Origin: JAGPCK01 sp041675505
GTDB lineage: Bacteria; Bacteroidota; Bacteroidia; UKL13-3
DNA: 64,000 bases
Reading direction: 5' to 3'
Assembly (NCBI GenBank): GCA_041675505.1
Contig: JBAYTR010000014.1
Coordinates: forward strand, 1 to 64,000
Part shown: one piece after another, positions 39,722-49,134 of the stretch
How positions within the stretch are numbered: the stretch's first letter is position 1
Layout: each line of letters starts with the position of its first letter
The notes under the pieces: model-generated
Told to the model about the DNA's origin: nothing
What the model saw: the letters and a program-made list of their open reading frames with translations, nothing else
The model's database searches: none
Position numbers and translations under genes: made by a program

Positions 39722-42175
39722 TTAGTCAGTATATTCTTTTGAAAGTATTTGTATCAGGTTATTGCCCGCAACTTTAATATCATTCAGCGATGTCAATGCA
39801 CTGTTTTTGTTTTTTGTTTGTGTGTCCTCTTCCAACTGTTTAAAAAGTTTTACCAGTTCGTGTGCTTCCATAAAACGGCAAGGGGGAATAATCTTATGCA
39901 CCAGCTCATATACTTCCTGAAAATTTTCATTTTCGATGAGCGGGGCACATTCCTCTATTGTTTTATTCAGGTTTCGTGCAAAGGTTTTTATCATCTCTTT
40001 TAAGAAGACCTGATCTCCGTTGGCCAGTTTTATCAGGTGAGAAAGGTTGTGGCTTAATTGGTTGTTAGTAGGAGTTGATTGTTCTTCAAATGCATTGCCA
40101 ACTGCACGTTTAGCAATATAGGAAGTGTTGGTGGTTACCTGAATAATTTTTTCCAGCAACAGGGTTTCATCAAACGGTTTTATAAGAATGGCATTTACTC
40201 CGGCTTCTCTGCAAGCATCTAAATGATTGTTATTTGCTGATGCCGTAAGTATAATAACTGGAAGCAGGGATTTGCTTTCGTCTTTCATGCTTCTTACACT
40301 CTTTGTTACTGCAATCCCATCCTTGCCCGGCATACGCATATCCAGCAAAGCAAGATCAAACTCACGCTTCTCAATTTCTTCTATGGCTGTGGTTCCGTTA
40401 CTAACGCAGGTAAGTTGCACTGATAAACTCCCGAATATGGCTTGCAGTAGTTTTATGTTCCACTCTTCGTCATCTGCAACAAGTATGCGTAATCCTTTAA
40501 CCATAGACTTTACTTCAGCCATATTGGTCTGTTGTGCTTCGGGGATTCCATCTCCTATAGCGTAAGGCAAATTTATCTGCACGGTTGTTCCCTTGTTGAG
40601 CTCGCTGCTAAAATGAATACTGCCGTTCATCAGTTCTACCAGTTTTTTGGTTATCGCTAAACCTAACCCCGACCCTCCGTATACGCGTGTAGTGGAGGTA
40701 TTGGCTTGTTCAAATGCTTCAAATATTCTTTTGATACTATCTTTTTCAATGCCAATGCCGGTGTCGGTTATAGTGAGTTGCAGACTGCCCGCTGCATACT
40801 TTGCATGGAGTTTTACCCCTCCAGTTGAAGTAAACTTTATAGCATTACCAATAATGTTGATGAGCACTTGTTTTAACCTTACCGGGTCACCCATCAACGC
40901 ATCGGGTAACTTTTTTTCGAACGAAGATTTCAGATAAAGCTGTTTTTTATCGGCTTGATTGCTCATAAGTGTTATCACATCACTCACAAGTATTTCAGGC
41001 GAAAAGTTAATATTTTCAATGCGCAGCTTTCCGGCTTTCAGTTTAGAGTAATCGAGTATGTCATCAATAATAACCAACAGGTGTTTTACTGATTTACGCA
41101 CAATGTCCACATAGGTTTGTTGTTGGTTGTTTAGTGTGGTGTGCTGCAATTGCTCTGTAAAACCCGATATGGCGTTCATTGGAGTGCGTACCTCATGGCT
41201 CATATTGGCCAGAAAAACCTCCTGCATGGCAGAGTAATTCTCGGCTTCATTGCGTGCCGCTATCAAAGCGGTTTCGTATTGATTGCGCTTTTTGAGGTAA
41301 ACATACAATATCCATCCCATGCTCACCAGCAGTATGCAGGTGGCAATAGAGAATATAGCAATCATGCGGTTGGTTTCTTTGTGCTTTTGCTCGTTGGCAA
41401 TAACCAATGCATTGGCCTCATTTATTTCAATAACTTCCATAGAGGTAACCAATGCTCTTATTTCTTCTGAAAGAAATTTATTGCGTTGTGTAAGGTTGAG
41501 CTCGTGGGTGTCGAAGGTTTTAAGTGTGCGCGATTGTTTTTGTTTTACCGCGTTCACATCTTTTTTCATTTCTTCCAGAAGCAGGAGTTGTTTTTTCTTT
41601 ATTTCTTCGGGGTTGCGTTTCTTTTCTTCTGCCTCTTTTTTCTTTTTATCCTTTTTCTTGAAGAGACGTTTAAACACGCCTCCCTTTTCTTCTTTCGCAA
41701 TTTTTTCTGATTCTACTTTATTCCTTCGTTCATCCAGTTTTTTGGCCAGTGAATTGAGCTCATTTATAACCAAGCCTCGCTTTTCCAGCTCAATGTAACC
41801 CTCCAGCAGCGCAAGTTTTTCCTCAATTAACGGGGTCATTTCAGTGAGCAGCTCGTGTTGGGTTTTATTCTGAACCGCCAATGAGTCCAGCGAGCTTATT
41901 TTTTGATAGAGCGACTGGTTAACGTCATTGTATTGTTCTAAATAGTCAGTTTCTGAGCTTAGTGCAAATGATTTCACACTGCTTTCTGCGGAAGCCATAT
42001 CAGAATTAATGCCCTTGAGCAGGAGCATTTTTATCTCAGATGTTTTACTCTGCTGGATAGACTCTGTGAGCCGGTTCAGGTTATGAAAGGCCAGTATTCC
42101 GGTTACCACCACTACTACTGTGGTGATAATGAAATAAAAGACTACCTTAAATTCGGTAGACAGTTTAATACGCAT
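39722..42175 (-). CDS. Hybrid histidine kinase with C-terminal receiver and HPt
   Basis: The 817-residue sensor has a transmembrane helix (about 11-31), a long extracytoplasmic helical domain (32-268), a second helix (271-293), HisKA with acceptor His326 in M-S-H-E-V-R-T-P-M-N-A, HATPase (N-I-I-G-N-A-I-K-F, D-T-G-I-G-I, G-G-S-G-L-G-L-A-I-T), a receiver (phospho-acceptor in L-L-D-M-R-M-P-G) and an HPt-like helix bundle (V-H-K-I-I-P-P). The extracytoplasmic part holds an unusual lysine-rich tract at 168-194 (K-K-K-D-K-K-K-K-E). A phosphorelay His-Asp-His-Asp to the downstream NtrC-type regulator is the obvious design. Signal unknown. Confidence 0.94.
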   Translation of the reverse strand: MRIKLSTEFKVVFYFIITTVVVVVTGILAFHNLNRLTESIQQSKTSEIKMLLLKGINSDMASAESSVKSFALSSETDYLEQYNDVNQSLYQKISSLDSLAVQNKTQHELLTEMTPLIEEKLALLEGYIELEKRGLVINELNSLAKKLDERRNKVESEKIAKEEKGGVFKRLFKKKDKKKKEAEEKKRNPEEIKKKQLLLLEEMKKDVNAVKQKQSRTLKTFDTHELNLTQRNKFLSEEIRALVTSMEVIEINEANALVIANEQKHKETNRMIAIFSIATCILLVSMGWILYVYLKKRNQYETALIAARNEAENYSAMQEVFLANMSHEVRTPMNAISGFTEQLQHTTLNNQQQTYVDIVRKSVKHLLVIIDDILDYSKLKAGKLRIENINFSPEILVSDVITLMSNQADKKQLYLKSSFEKKLPDALMGDPVRLKQVLINIIGNAIKFTSTGGVKLHAKYAAGSLQLTITDTGIGIEKDSIKRIFEAFEQANTSTTRVYGGSGLGLAITKKLVELMNGSIHFSSELNKGTTVQINLPYAIGDGIPEAQQTNMAEVKSMVKGLRILVADDEEWNIKLLQAIFGSLSVQLTCVSNGTTAIEEIEKREFDLALLDMRMPGKDGIAVTKSVRSMKDESKSLLPVIILTASANNNHLDACREAGVNAILIKPFDETLLLEKIIQVTTNTSYIAKRAVGNAFEEQSTPTNNQLSHNLSHLIKLANGDQVFLKEMIKTFARNLNKTIEECAPLIENENFQEVYELVHKIIPPCRFMEAHELVKLFKQLEEDTQTKNKNSALTSLNDIKVAGNNLIQILSKEYTD

Positions 42176-42277
42176 ACTTCACGTTTAGTTAAATAGTTTG
42201 CAATAACAGCAGCTTTAGACCGTGTAAAATTAGACAAAGCCATCAGGCTTTTCAACTAATTCATCGAAAGGTGTTTT

Positions 42278-43777
42278 TTAAGCAGATATAAACGCAGACA
42301 ACTTCTCAGCAATCTTACGGTCATTACTAAGTCTGGGAACTTTATTTTGTCCACCCAGCTTGCCTTCACTTTTCATGTATTCAATAAACGCCCCTTTTTG
42401 TAAAGCGTGCATCACCAAAGGGCGAAGGATGTTGCCGCCAACTAAATCACGGTAATAAATATTTTTACTGCGCATGGCCTCATCTACTTTAAGTGAAAAC
42501 GTATTGAGATCACTTGGCAGGCTGCCAAATTCCACAAACCACTCATGATAGGGCAGGCCTTCCTTAGGGTTTACCATGGGTGCAACAGTAAATTCAATTA
42601 TTTCTATATTTTCTTGTTTTGCAACGGAGAGAATGGCGTGCTCAACTTCTTCCCCAATTACATGTTCTCCAAAAGCAGAGATGTAATGTTTGATGCGGCC
42701 TGTAACTACAAGTTTGTAGGGTTTTTTAGAAACAAATTTTACAGTATCGCCAATGTTGTAGCCATATAAGCCTGCATTGGTGTTTAGAATAATAGCGTAG
42801 TTTTTCTCCAACTCCACATCTTTTAAAGATATGCGGGTTGGGTTTTCATTGAAAAATTCTTCTGTAGGAATAAACTCATAAAAAATTCCGTTGTTAACCA
42901 ACAGCAGCAAACCTTTTTCTTTTTGTGAGTTTTGATACGCAATAAATCCTTCTGATGCCGGATACGTTTCTATAGTGTCTACAGCCTTTCCTATTACCTT
43001 TTCGATTTTGGCGCGGTAAGGTTCAAAATTTACTCCGCCAAAAACAAACAGATTAAAATTGGGATAGATATCTTTTACCGGTTTACCTCCGGCTTTTTCT
43101 GAGAGTTTGTCGAAGTACATTTGTACCCAAGGCGGAATTCCGCTAATGAGGGTCATGTCTTTATCAAACGTTTCTTCTACAATGGCATCCACTTTTTGCT
43201 CCCAATCTTCAATGCAGTTGGTAGCATAAGATGGCATCTGGTTTCTGCGCAGGTATTGCGGTATGTGGTGGTTCACAATACCGGATAGTCGGCCAATGGG
43301 GATTCCGTTTTTAGTATCCAGTTCTGGGCTCCCGGATAAAAAGATCAGTTTGCCGTCAACAAAAGAAGATCTTCCTGTTTCAGCAATGTAATGCAACAAT
43401 GCGTTGCGGGCAGAGTTGATGTGGTAAGGAATTGAATCATCCGTAATGGGAATATATTTTACACCGGATGTGGTGCCGGAAGTTTTACTCCAGTAAAGTG
43501 GTTTGCCCGGCCACAAAATGTTCTCCTCCGCATTTACAGCCCGTTCAATGTAGGTTCTGAATCCTTCGTAGTCCCTTATGGGTACATGGTGTTTAAAGTC
43601 CTCATACGTTTTAATGGAGTCAAACATATGGTCCCGGCCAAAGGCTGTATTGGCTGCTTTGGAGAGCAGTTGTTTAAACCAGTAGTCCTGCCACTGCAAT
43701 GCGTCAGCACTTTCTTTTTTTACCTTGTTGGTAATAAATCGGGCAAACGGTTTTGCCAGAAATGATTTTATTCCCAT
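42278..43777 (-). CDS. GH3-family acyl-acid-amido synthetase-like protein
   Basis: The 499-residue protein belongs to the GH3/adenylate-forming family. Visible marks are the ATP loop S-K-T-S-G-T-T-S-G (SSGTSAG type), Y-P-A-S-E-G, and G-Y-N-I-G-D-T-V-K with T-G-R-I-K-H-Y-I-S-A-F-G-E-H near the C-terminal domain. Plant GH3 enzymes join amino acids to jasmonate or auxin; bacterial members have no settled substrate. It starts two bases after the upstream membrane-protein gene, so both are probably co-transcribed. Confidence 0.9.
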   Translation of the reverse strand: MGIKSFLAKPFARFITNKVKKESADALQWQDYWFKQLLSKAANTAFGRDHMFDSIKTYEDFKHHVPIRDYEGFRTYIERAVNAEENILWPGKPLYWSKTSGTTSGVKYIPITDDSIPYHINSARNALLHYIAETGRSSFVDGKLIFLSGSPELDTKNGIPIGRLSGIVNHHIPQYLRRNQMPSYATNCIEDWEQKVDAIVEETFDKDMTLISGIPPWVQMYFDKLSEKAGGKPVKDIYPNFNLFVFGGVNFEPYRAKIEKVIGKAVDTIETYPASEGFIAYQNSQKEKGLLLLVNNGIFYEFIPTEEFFNENPTRISLKDVELEKNYAIILNTNAGLYGYNIGDTVKFVSKKPYKLVVTGRIKHYISAFGEHVIGEEVEHAILSVAKQENIEIIEFTVAPMVNPKEGLPYHEWFVEFGSLPSDLNTFSLKVDEAMRSKNIYYRDLVGGNILRPLVMHALQKGAFIEYMKSEGKLGGQNKVPRLSNDRKIAEKLSAFISA

Positions 43778-43778
43778 G

Positions 43779-45752
43779 TTATGCTAGTGTAATATCAATA
43801 TCCTGAGGTTTGCGATCTGTTTTGGGCGGAACAACAAAATCCTTCGGATACCTGCGAATATATTTCTTTACCCAATTAAGTAGTTCTATAAATTCTTTTT
43901 TGCCCACCTTGCGTGATTTGGCTGCAACGGTTATGGCTAATCCAAAGCTAACTAAAAAATTAAAAAAGCCTATTCCCATCACACCTATAAATGCTTCTGC
44001 CAGTAGTCGCCAATCAGGATGGGACATGAGTGTAAAAACTGCAATGGCGTAGTTGCCTGAGGAAATGGTAATGTGCCGTATGTCAAAAGGAAGTCCGAAA
44101 ATGAATCCTAAAAATGCGGCTGTTCCTAAAAAGAAACCCAGGCAAATATTTCCGATAAGCGAACCCAGGTTATGTTCAACATATTGAGCAAAACGAATGA
44201 GTTGACGCTGGTTTAATAGCCTGCGTAATACCGCATGTTGTTTTATGCGGTGAGGAATGGACGAGTAAATTACTTTGTTGTCATAATACCCCGAGATAAT
44301 GCCTGAAATAAACAGGAACGCACCGGTGATGCTTGCGTAAACCCAGGTCGGATTTTCCCACGGATGTAAATCATGTAACATTTTTGTGGCCTCATGTTCA
44401 TTTACTAATTCATGGCCCATGGTGAGGTAGTATACTGCAGCAATTAAAAAAGATACCGGGAATACGAGCAATAAGTTTCCGGCAAAGGAAATAAACTGAC
44501 TACGTGAAACACTGCCGATTAATAAAGCAAGGTCAGGGATGGAGGGTTTGTCGGTTGATTTTTTATCTAAGGCTGCTGCAATGGTAGAGGCAGTCATGGC
44601 CGGTTGTTTGGTGGCCAGTATGGCATGGCTTATTTGTATAGAAACAAAACCTGTTGCATAATTAAGACTGTAACAAAAGGCTTCCCAAAAGGGTGCGAAG
44701 TGCAGGTGATGAAGAATAATTTTCACAAAAGTCATCAGCGCAGCAATGATTCCGCCTTTTGACGCAGCTTTGAAAAAATCGTAGTACTCTTTTTCGTTGG
44801 TAGCAATGTAGTGTTCCCCCGTTGAACTTTCATGCTCAGCAATGCGGTAGGCCAACAAGTAAGAGTTTTCAGAAAACAGTTTGCTCAAACTGTTTTTATC
44901 TTTTTCGTTTTGTAATAGTTGTTTAAACAGCACAACGGCATGCAGCAAAGAGTTGGCTTGTCCGCTAATCATTTGTGCCAGCAATCGCATTCGCAGTAAT
45001 TGCTGTTGCATACAGTGAATGGTAAATGTTGCCTGCAAGCTGGTACCCCTTAGGATAGTAGTTCTTTTTAGCTCTTGCAAGGCAGTAAGGCATTCGTTTA
45101 GCTGTGTGATGAGCATATTGGCAGATGTTGGACCAACTAAGCCGGTTTTTTCATACTCTTCACGCAGCATCTCCACAAATTTGTGTTGTTCGGTTAACGC
45201 GTGGTAATGTTTAACCTCTGAGGCATAACGGTGGTTAAAAGAAGTATTCAACGCAGCTGAGGCAACACGGTAAGAAAGAATCTCGATGGCTTCGCTTATT
45301 TCATCATGAGAGAGTGTTTCAGATAGACGACTGTTTTCTTCGCTGAAAATAAGTTCCAGTAATTTGAGCCATTCATCATCGCTGATACTGTTTACCCATT
45401 CCGCATCATACTTCTCAGGGAAAAGACAGTGTAGTAAGTAAGCAAATGAATTTTGCTGAGGTACTTTAGGCAGCAGGGTATGTTTGATGCTGTTGGTGAT
45501 AGCCGAGGCAAAAGAGCTGCTTTCATTTATGCCACTGTCAGTGAGTAATTCTTTCGCTGTGTAACGGGCTAAAACCGCCTGTACGTAATCCGATAAATCC
45601 TTTCGTTTATCTTCATCCTGCTCTAACGCAGTTATAAGTTGAGCGATTCCGTTGCTTTTGTTCTTTCGCAGGAACCCGATTAACGTTTTAAGTTGTGCCA
45701 GCGATTTGCTTTGCGGCACAATATTTTCTAACAGCATTGGTGTGGTGGACAT
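43779..45752 (-). CDS. Gcr-type 'site-specific recombinase' family membrane protein
   Basis: The 657-residue protein matches the family labelled SpecificRecomb/Gcr (PF10136). The N-terminal ~320 residues are helical and soluble; the C-terminal half has about six hydrophobic segments (G-G-I-I-A-A-L-M-T-F-V-K-I-I, F-A-G-N-L-L-L-V-F-P-V-S-F-L-I-A-A-V, A-S-I-T-G-A-F-L-F-I-S-G-I-I-S-G, G-N-I-C-L-G-F-F-L-G-T-A-A-F-L-G-F-I-F-G). There are no recombinase catalytic residues visible, so despite its family name this is an integral membrane protein of unknown role. It is upstream of the GH3-like ligase. Confidence 0.85.
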   Translation of the reverse strand: MSTTPMLLENIVPQSKSLAQLKTLIGFLRKNKSNGIAQLITALEQDEDKRKDLSDYVQAVLARYTAKELLTDSGINESSSFASAITNSIKHTLLPKVPQQNSFAYLLHCLFPEKYDAEWVNSISDDEWLKLLELIFSEENSRLSETLSHDEISEAIEILSYRVASAALNTSFNHRYASEVKHYHALTEQHKFVEMLREEYEKTGLVGPTSANMLITQLNECLTALQELKRTTILRGTSLQATFTIHCMQQQLLRMRLLAQMISGQANSLLHAVVLFKQLLQNEKDKNSLSKLFSENSYLLAYRIAEHESSTGEHYIATNEKEYYDFFKAASKGGIIAALMTFVKIILHHLHFAPFWEAFCYSLNYATGFVSIQISHAILATKQPAMTASTIAAALDKKSTDKPSIPDLALLIGSVSRSQFISFAGNLLLVFPVSFLIAAVYYLTMGHELVNEHEATKMLHDLHPWENPTWVYASITGAFLFISGIISGYYDNKVIYSSIPHRIKQHAVLRRLLNQRQLIRFAQYVEHNLGSLIGNICLGFFLGTAAFLGFIFGLPFDIRHITISSGNYAIAVFTLMSHPDWRLLAEAFIGVMGIGFFNFLVSFGLAITVAAKSRKVGKKEFIELLNWVKKYIRRYPKDFVVPPKTDRKPQDIDITLA

Positions 45753-45775
45753 AAGTTTTCAAGGCGATAGAAAAT

Positions 45776-47392
45776 TTAGTAAGGATTGATGTTTTTGTCT
45801 TTAGGGTATTTTACTTCGAAGCTGAAACGTAGTTTTAATGTTTGTCCGGGAGGTACTGTAACTGTCCAGGTTAATTTACCTGTTTCAGTATTTACTTGTG
45901 CGCCTCCGGCATCTTTCAGTTCTACTTCAATGTCTTTGTTTTGAGTAACAGGAATCTGGTCTTCAATCACTAGCTCAGCAGCTTCTTTGCGGGTATTGCG
46001 AATGGTAATTTCCCAGGTGTTGTTTTCTTTAATGCTTCCACCTATTTTACTTTTAGCCGTGAGGTCTTTTACCTGTGTGCGTTCAATAACAATACGTTTG
46101 TCACGACCTAAAGAGAGTGTTAATGTATCCTCAGCTCCCGGGTTAATGTAACTTTGCCCAACGTAGGTGCCTTCGTAAAAAATGTTAGCTTCTCCTGATA
46201 AATTGTATAAATCATTATCACCTATAATGCGGGCAACCAAAAAAGGATCTTTGTCCAACTTAGGTGCAGCTTGGTAGCCGTAGTGTGCTTTCAAATCAAC
46301 TGTTCTGATATCAACGGTTTGTAAACTACCATCAGCAGTAACAGTATATCTGGGTGCGATATCAAATTCAATATTGGCTGCCATTTGGTTCATTTGAACT
46401 GAGGGTTGCGCATTCCCGGCAACTCTTACCCCATCAATGTAATACGCTGTTCCCTCTGCTCTGGCTCCTCTGAAATTCGGTGCCTGTGCTTTTTCTTCTT
46501 TAGCATCGTATGCCTGTGGTTGGTAAAAGTTCAGGTAGTAGGGATTTAATGTTGGTTTTTGACCGCTTACAGAGGGGTTGCCTGTAGATAATTTCAATTT
46601 TACATTGTTCCAATTTTCTCCGGTATTTTGTGAAATATTGGCTTTGTAAAAAAGTTGAACAGGAGATTGAGTGTTCTTTACACGAATGTCGTAATAAGCA
46701 ACCCACTGTGCATTGCCTGTATAATAACTCAGGGCCACTTTCGATGATTGTGCTACCTCGCTGCTTAACGTAACAATTGCTTCATGTGAAGGGGTGTTGC
46801 GCTTGTTGTTGTAATCACCCAATTCATCATTGAGGTGTTGCGCAATGTCCTGAAGTTTTTTCTCTTCCCGTTTTAAGAGAATAATCTGCTCGATAATATC
46901 CGTCATGCGTTTGCGGAAGAAATCAGCCCCATCTTCCAGTTCGGCTATTTGTACTCCGTTGTTGTTTCCGCCAATGGATTTATTGGCCAGTATCATTGAC
47001 TTTTCTTCTTCGAAGGCATTTTTCTTTCCGCGCACAGATTCTAAGAGGTAAGTTACATTTTCCAAAGAGTCTTCTAATTGCTGAATACCGGCAGGTTTTA
47101 CCTGATTGCGCAAATGGTTTACTCTGTATTGAACAGATAAGATGGTCAGGTTCCCTTCTACAGTTGCCTGCAAACTTTTGGCATCAATGGCTGAAGAAAG
47201 GTTGTCAAACAACAAGCGGTTTATACCGGCACGAAGTTGCCCCTGCCACTCGCGGGTTACCTGTGCACCATTCAGAAATACGGTTACCTGTGTAACGGGT
47301 GCATTCACTTTTTGCTCGTCTTCTTTTTGAGCAAAGAGCACTACAGGAATCAACAGTAAAGTAAAAAGCAGGGAACGTTTATTCATAACCAT
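45776..47392 (-). CDS. DUF4139/DUF4140 (mucoidy inhibitor A-like) exported protein
   Basis: The 538-residue protein has a signal peptide (S-L-L-F-T-L-L-L-I-P-V-V-L-F-A-Q), DUF4140 (V-T-Q-V-T-V-F-L-N-G-A-Q-V-T-R, about 30-130), a coiled-coil (F-R-K-R-M-T-D-I-I-E-Q-I-I-L-L-K-R-E-E-K-K) and DUF4139 (S-Y-Y-T-G-N-A-Q-W-V-A-Y-Y-D-I-R, 225-535). Inserted at about 305-325 is R-G-A-R-A-E-G-T-A-Y-Y-I-D-G-V-R-V, a string known from TonB-receptor plug regions and odd in this context. The ATG two codons in is an alternative start. Envelope role unknown. Confidence 0.85.
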   Translation of the reverse strand: MVMNKRSLLFTLLLIPVVLFAQKEDEQKVNAPVTQVTVFLNGAQVTREWQGQLRAGINRLLFDNLSSAIDAKSLQATVEGNLTILSVQYRVNHLRNQVKPAGIQQLEDSLENVTYLLESVRGKKNAFEEEKSMILANKSIGGNNNGVQIAELEDGADFFRKRMTDIIEQIILLKREEKKLQDIAQHLNDELGDYNNKRNTPSHEAIVTLSSEVAQSSKVALSYYTGNAQWVAYYDIRVKNTQSPVQLFYKANISQNTGENWNNVKLKLSTGNPSVSGQKPTLNPYYLNFYQPQAYDAKEEKAQAPNFRGARAEGTAYYIDGVRVAGNAQPSVQMNQMAANIEFDIAPRYTVTADGSLQTVDIRTVDLKAHYGYQAAPKLDKDPFLVARIIGDNDLYNLSGEANIFYEGTYVGQSYINPGAEDTLTLSLGRDKRIVIERTQVKDLTAKSKIGGSIKENNTWEITIRNTRKEAAELVIEDQIPVTQNKDIEVELKDAGGAQVNTETGKLTWTVTVPPGQTLKLRFSFEVKYPKDKNINPY

Positions 47393-47410
47393 CCAATTTA
47401 TTTTAAAACT

Positions 47411-48949
47411 CTATAACGGAATATTGCCGTGTTTCTTGCGCGGAAGTTTTACTGCCTTATTCTCTAACATTTTAAAAGCTTTGATGAGCTTTGCTCTGGT
47501 TTCTTCAGGCATTATCACTTCATCAATAAAACCTCTTTCTGCTGCACGGTATGGATTAGCAAAAATGCCGCCATACTCTTTTTCCTTTTCAGCAAGTGCT
47601 TGTACAGGGTCGGCAGCAGCGGCAATCTCTTTCTTGAAAATAATTTCTGCAGCTCCTTTGGCTCCCATTACAGCAATTTCAGCAGTGGGCCAGGCGAAGT
47701 TCATATCCGCACCAATGTGTTTGCTGTTCATCACATCGTATGCACCACCGTAAGCTTTGCGCGTGATAACGGTTACACGAGGAACAGTGGCTTCACAAAA
47801 GGCATACAACAATTTAGCTCCGTTGGTAATGATGGCATTCCATTCCTGATCGGTCCCGGGTAAAAATCCGGGAACGTCTTCAAACACCAGCAAGGGCACA
47901 TTAAAGGCATCACAAAAGCGCACAAAACGCGCAGCTTTTTGTGAGGAGTGAATGTCCAACACACCGGCTAAAAATGCAGGTTGGTTGGCCACTACACCAA
48001 TGCTTCGTCCGGCTAAACGGGCGAAGCCTACCACAATATTTTCAGCGTAGTCTTTGTGCACCTCAAAGAAACTTCCCTCATCAGCCACTGCTGTAATTAC
48101 TTCTTTGATATCGTAAGGTTGGTTGGCATTATCAGGAACAATGTTCTTCAGTTGTTCTCTTGTTTCATTGCTGTTTTCGTAAGGGAGTGAAACAGGTGTT
48201 TCTTCGCAGTTCTGTGGAATATAACTGAGCAGCCTGCGGATGTTTTTCAAACATTCAATTTCATTGGCAGCTGTAAAATGTGCTACGCCTGATTTGCTGG
48301 AGTGTACTGATGCACCTCCCAATTCTTCAGAAGTTACTTCTTCATGAGTTACGGTTTTTACTACGTTGGGGCCGGTAACAAACATGTAAGATGTTTTTTC
48401 TACCATCATAATAAAATCTGTAATGGCAGGAGAGTAAACGGCACCGCCAGCACATGGGCCCATAATAGCAGATATCTGCGGAATAACTCCGGAGGACAAC
48501 GTGTTGCGGTAAAAAATATCGGCATACCCACCCAATGATACCACACCTTCCTGTATGCGTGCACCGCCTGAATCATTTAAACCGATAACAGGAGCCCCGT
48601 TTTTCATAGCGAGGTCCATAATTTTGCATATTTTTTCTGCGTGGGTTTCAGAAAGCGAGCCGCCAAAAATGGTGAAGTCCTGCGAGAAAACATACACCAG
48701 TCGTCCGTTAATATTTCCATAGCCGGTTACCACACCATCTCCGGGAAACTGTTGTTTCTCCATACCGAAATCTTTGCTGCGGTGGGCCACAAAAGCGCCT
48801 ATTTCTTCGAACGAACCTTCATCCAATAAAAAATGAATGCGTTCGCGGGCGGTGAGCAGCCCCTTTTTATGGCGTGCTTCAATTTTATCTTTACCTCCGC
48901 CCAGTTCTGCCTTAAGGCGTAAGTTTTCAAGTGTTTTACGTTTGTCCAT
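47411..48949 (-). CDS. Acyl-CoA carboxylase beta subunit (propionyl-CoA carboxylase type)
   Basis: The 512-residue carboxyltransferase transfers CO2 from biotin to propionyl-CoA or a related acyl-CoA. Motifs: G-G-K-D-K-I-E-A-R-H-K-K-G-L-L-T-A-R-E-R-I, L-N-D-S-G-G-A-R-I-Q-E-G-V, G-P-C-A-G-G-A-V-Y-S-P-A, and D-V-P-G-F-L-P-G, A-Y-G-G-A-Y-D-V-M in the C-terminal half. With the B12-binding domain at 3.6 kb it fits a propionyl-CoA to methylmalonyl-CoA route. No biotin-carrier subunit is adjacent. A TATTTTCG box upstream (48969-48976) could be its -7. Confidence 0.94.
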   Translation of the reverse strand: MDKRKTLENLRLKAELGGGKDKIEARHKKGLLTARERIHFLLDEGSFEEIGAFVAHRSKDFGMEKQQFPGDGVVTGYGNINGRLVYVFSQDFTIFGGSLSETHAEKICKIMDLAMKNGAPVIGLNDSGGARIQEGVVSLGGYADIFYRNTLSSGVIPQISAIMGPCAGGAVYSPAITDFIMMVEKTSYMFVTGPNVVKTVTHEEVTSEELGGASVHSSKSGVAHFTAANEIECLKNIRRLLSYIPQNCEETPVSLPYENSNETREQLKNIVPDNANQPYDIKEVITAVADEGSFFEVHKDYAENIVVGFARLAGRSIGVVANQPAFLAGVLDIHSSQKAARFVRFCDAFNVPLLVFEDVPGFLPGTDQEWNAIITNGAKLLYAFCEATVPRVTVITRKAYGGAYDVMNSKHIGADMNFAWPTAEIAVMGAKGAAEIIFKKEIAAAADPVQALAEKEKEYGGIFANPYRAAERGFIDEVIMPEETRAKLIKAFKMLENKAVKLPRKKHGNIPL

Positions 48950-48968
48950 CGGGTATTAAATCAACGCC

Positions 48969-48976
48969 CGAAAATA
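48969..48976 (-). promoter_or_regulatory. Possible -7 box TATTTTCG of the acyl-CoA carboxylase gene
   Basis: One mismatch to TAnnTTTG, 19 bases upstream of the ATG. Confidence 0.4.
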
Positions 48977-49134
48977 GGGCTTTTTAAGGAAACGGGCGGT
49001 AAAAATGTTACTTGTTATAAGTGTACTATTATAAAGAGTATTTTGCATTAGATAAAGAGTGTTATTAAAAGCAGTCAATTTTTTTGCTAGTATTGGGCAA
49101 TGCCCCATCTTAAAAAAAAGTATTAAATTCGATT

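Noticed and set aside
43779..45752. Site-specific recombinase as a mobile element gene
   Set aside because: The family name is historical; the protein is a polytopic membrane protein without tyrosine or serine recombinase motifs, and no att sites or repeats flank it.
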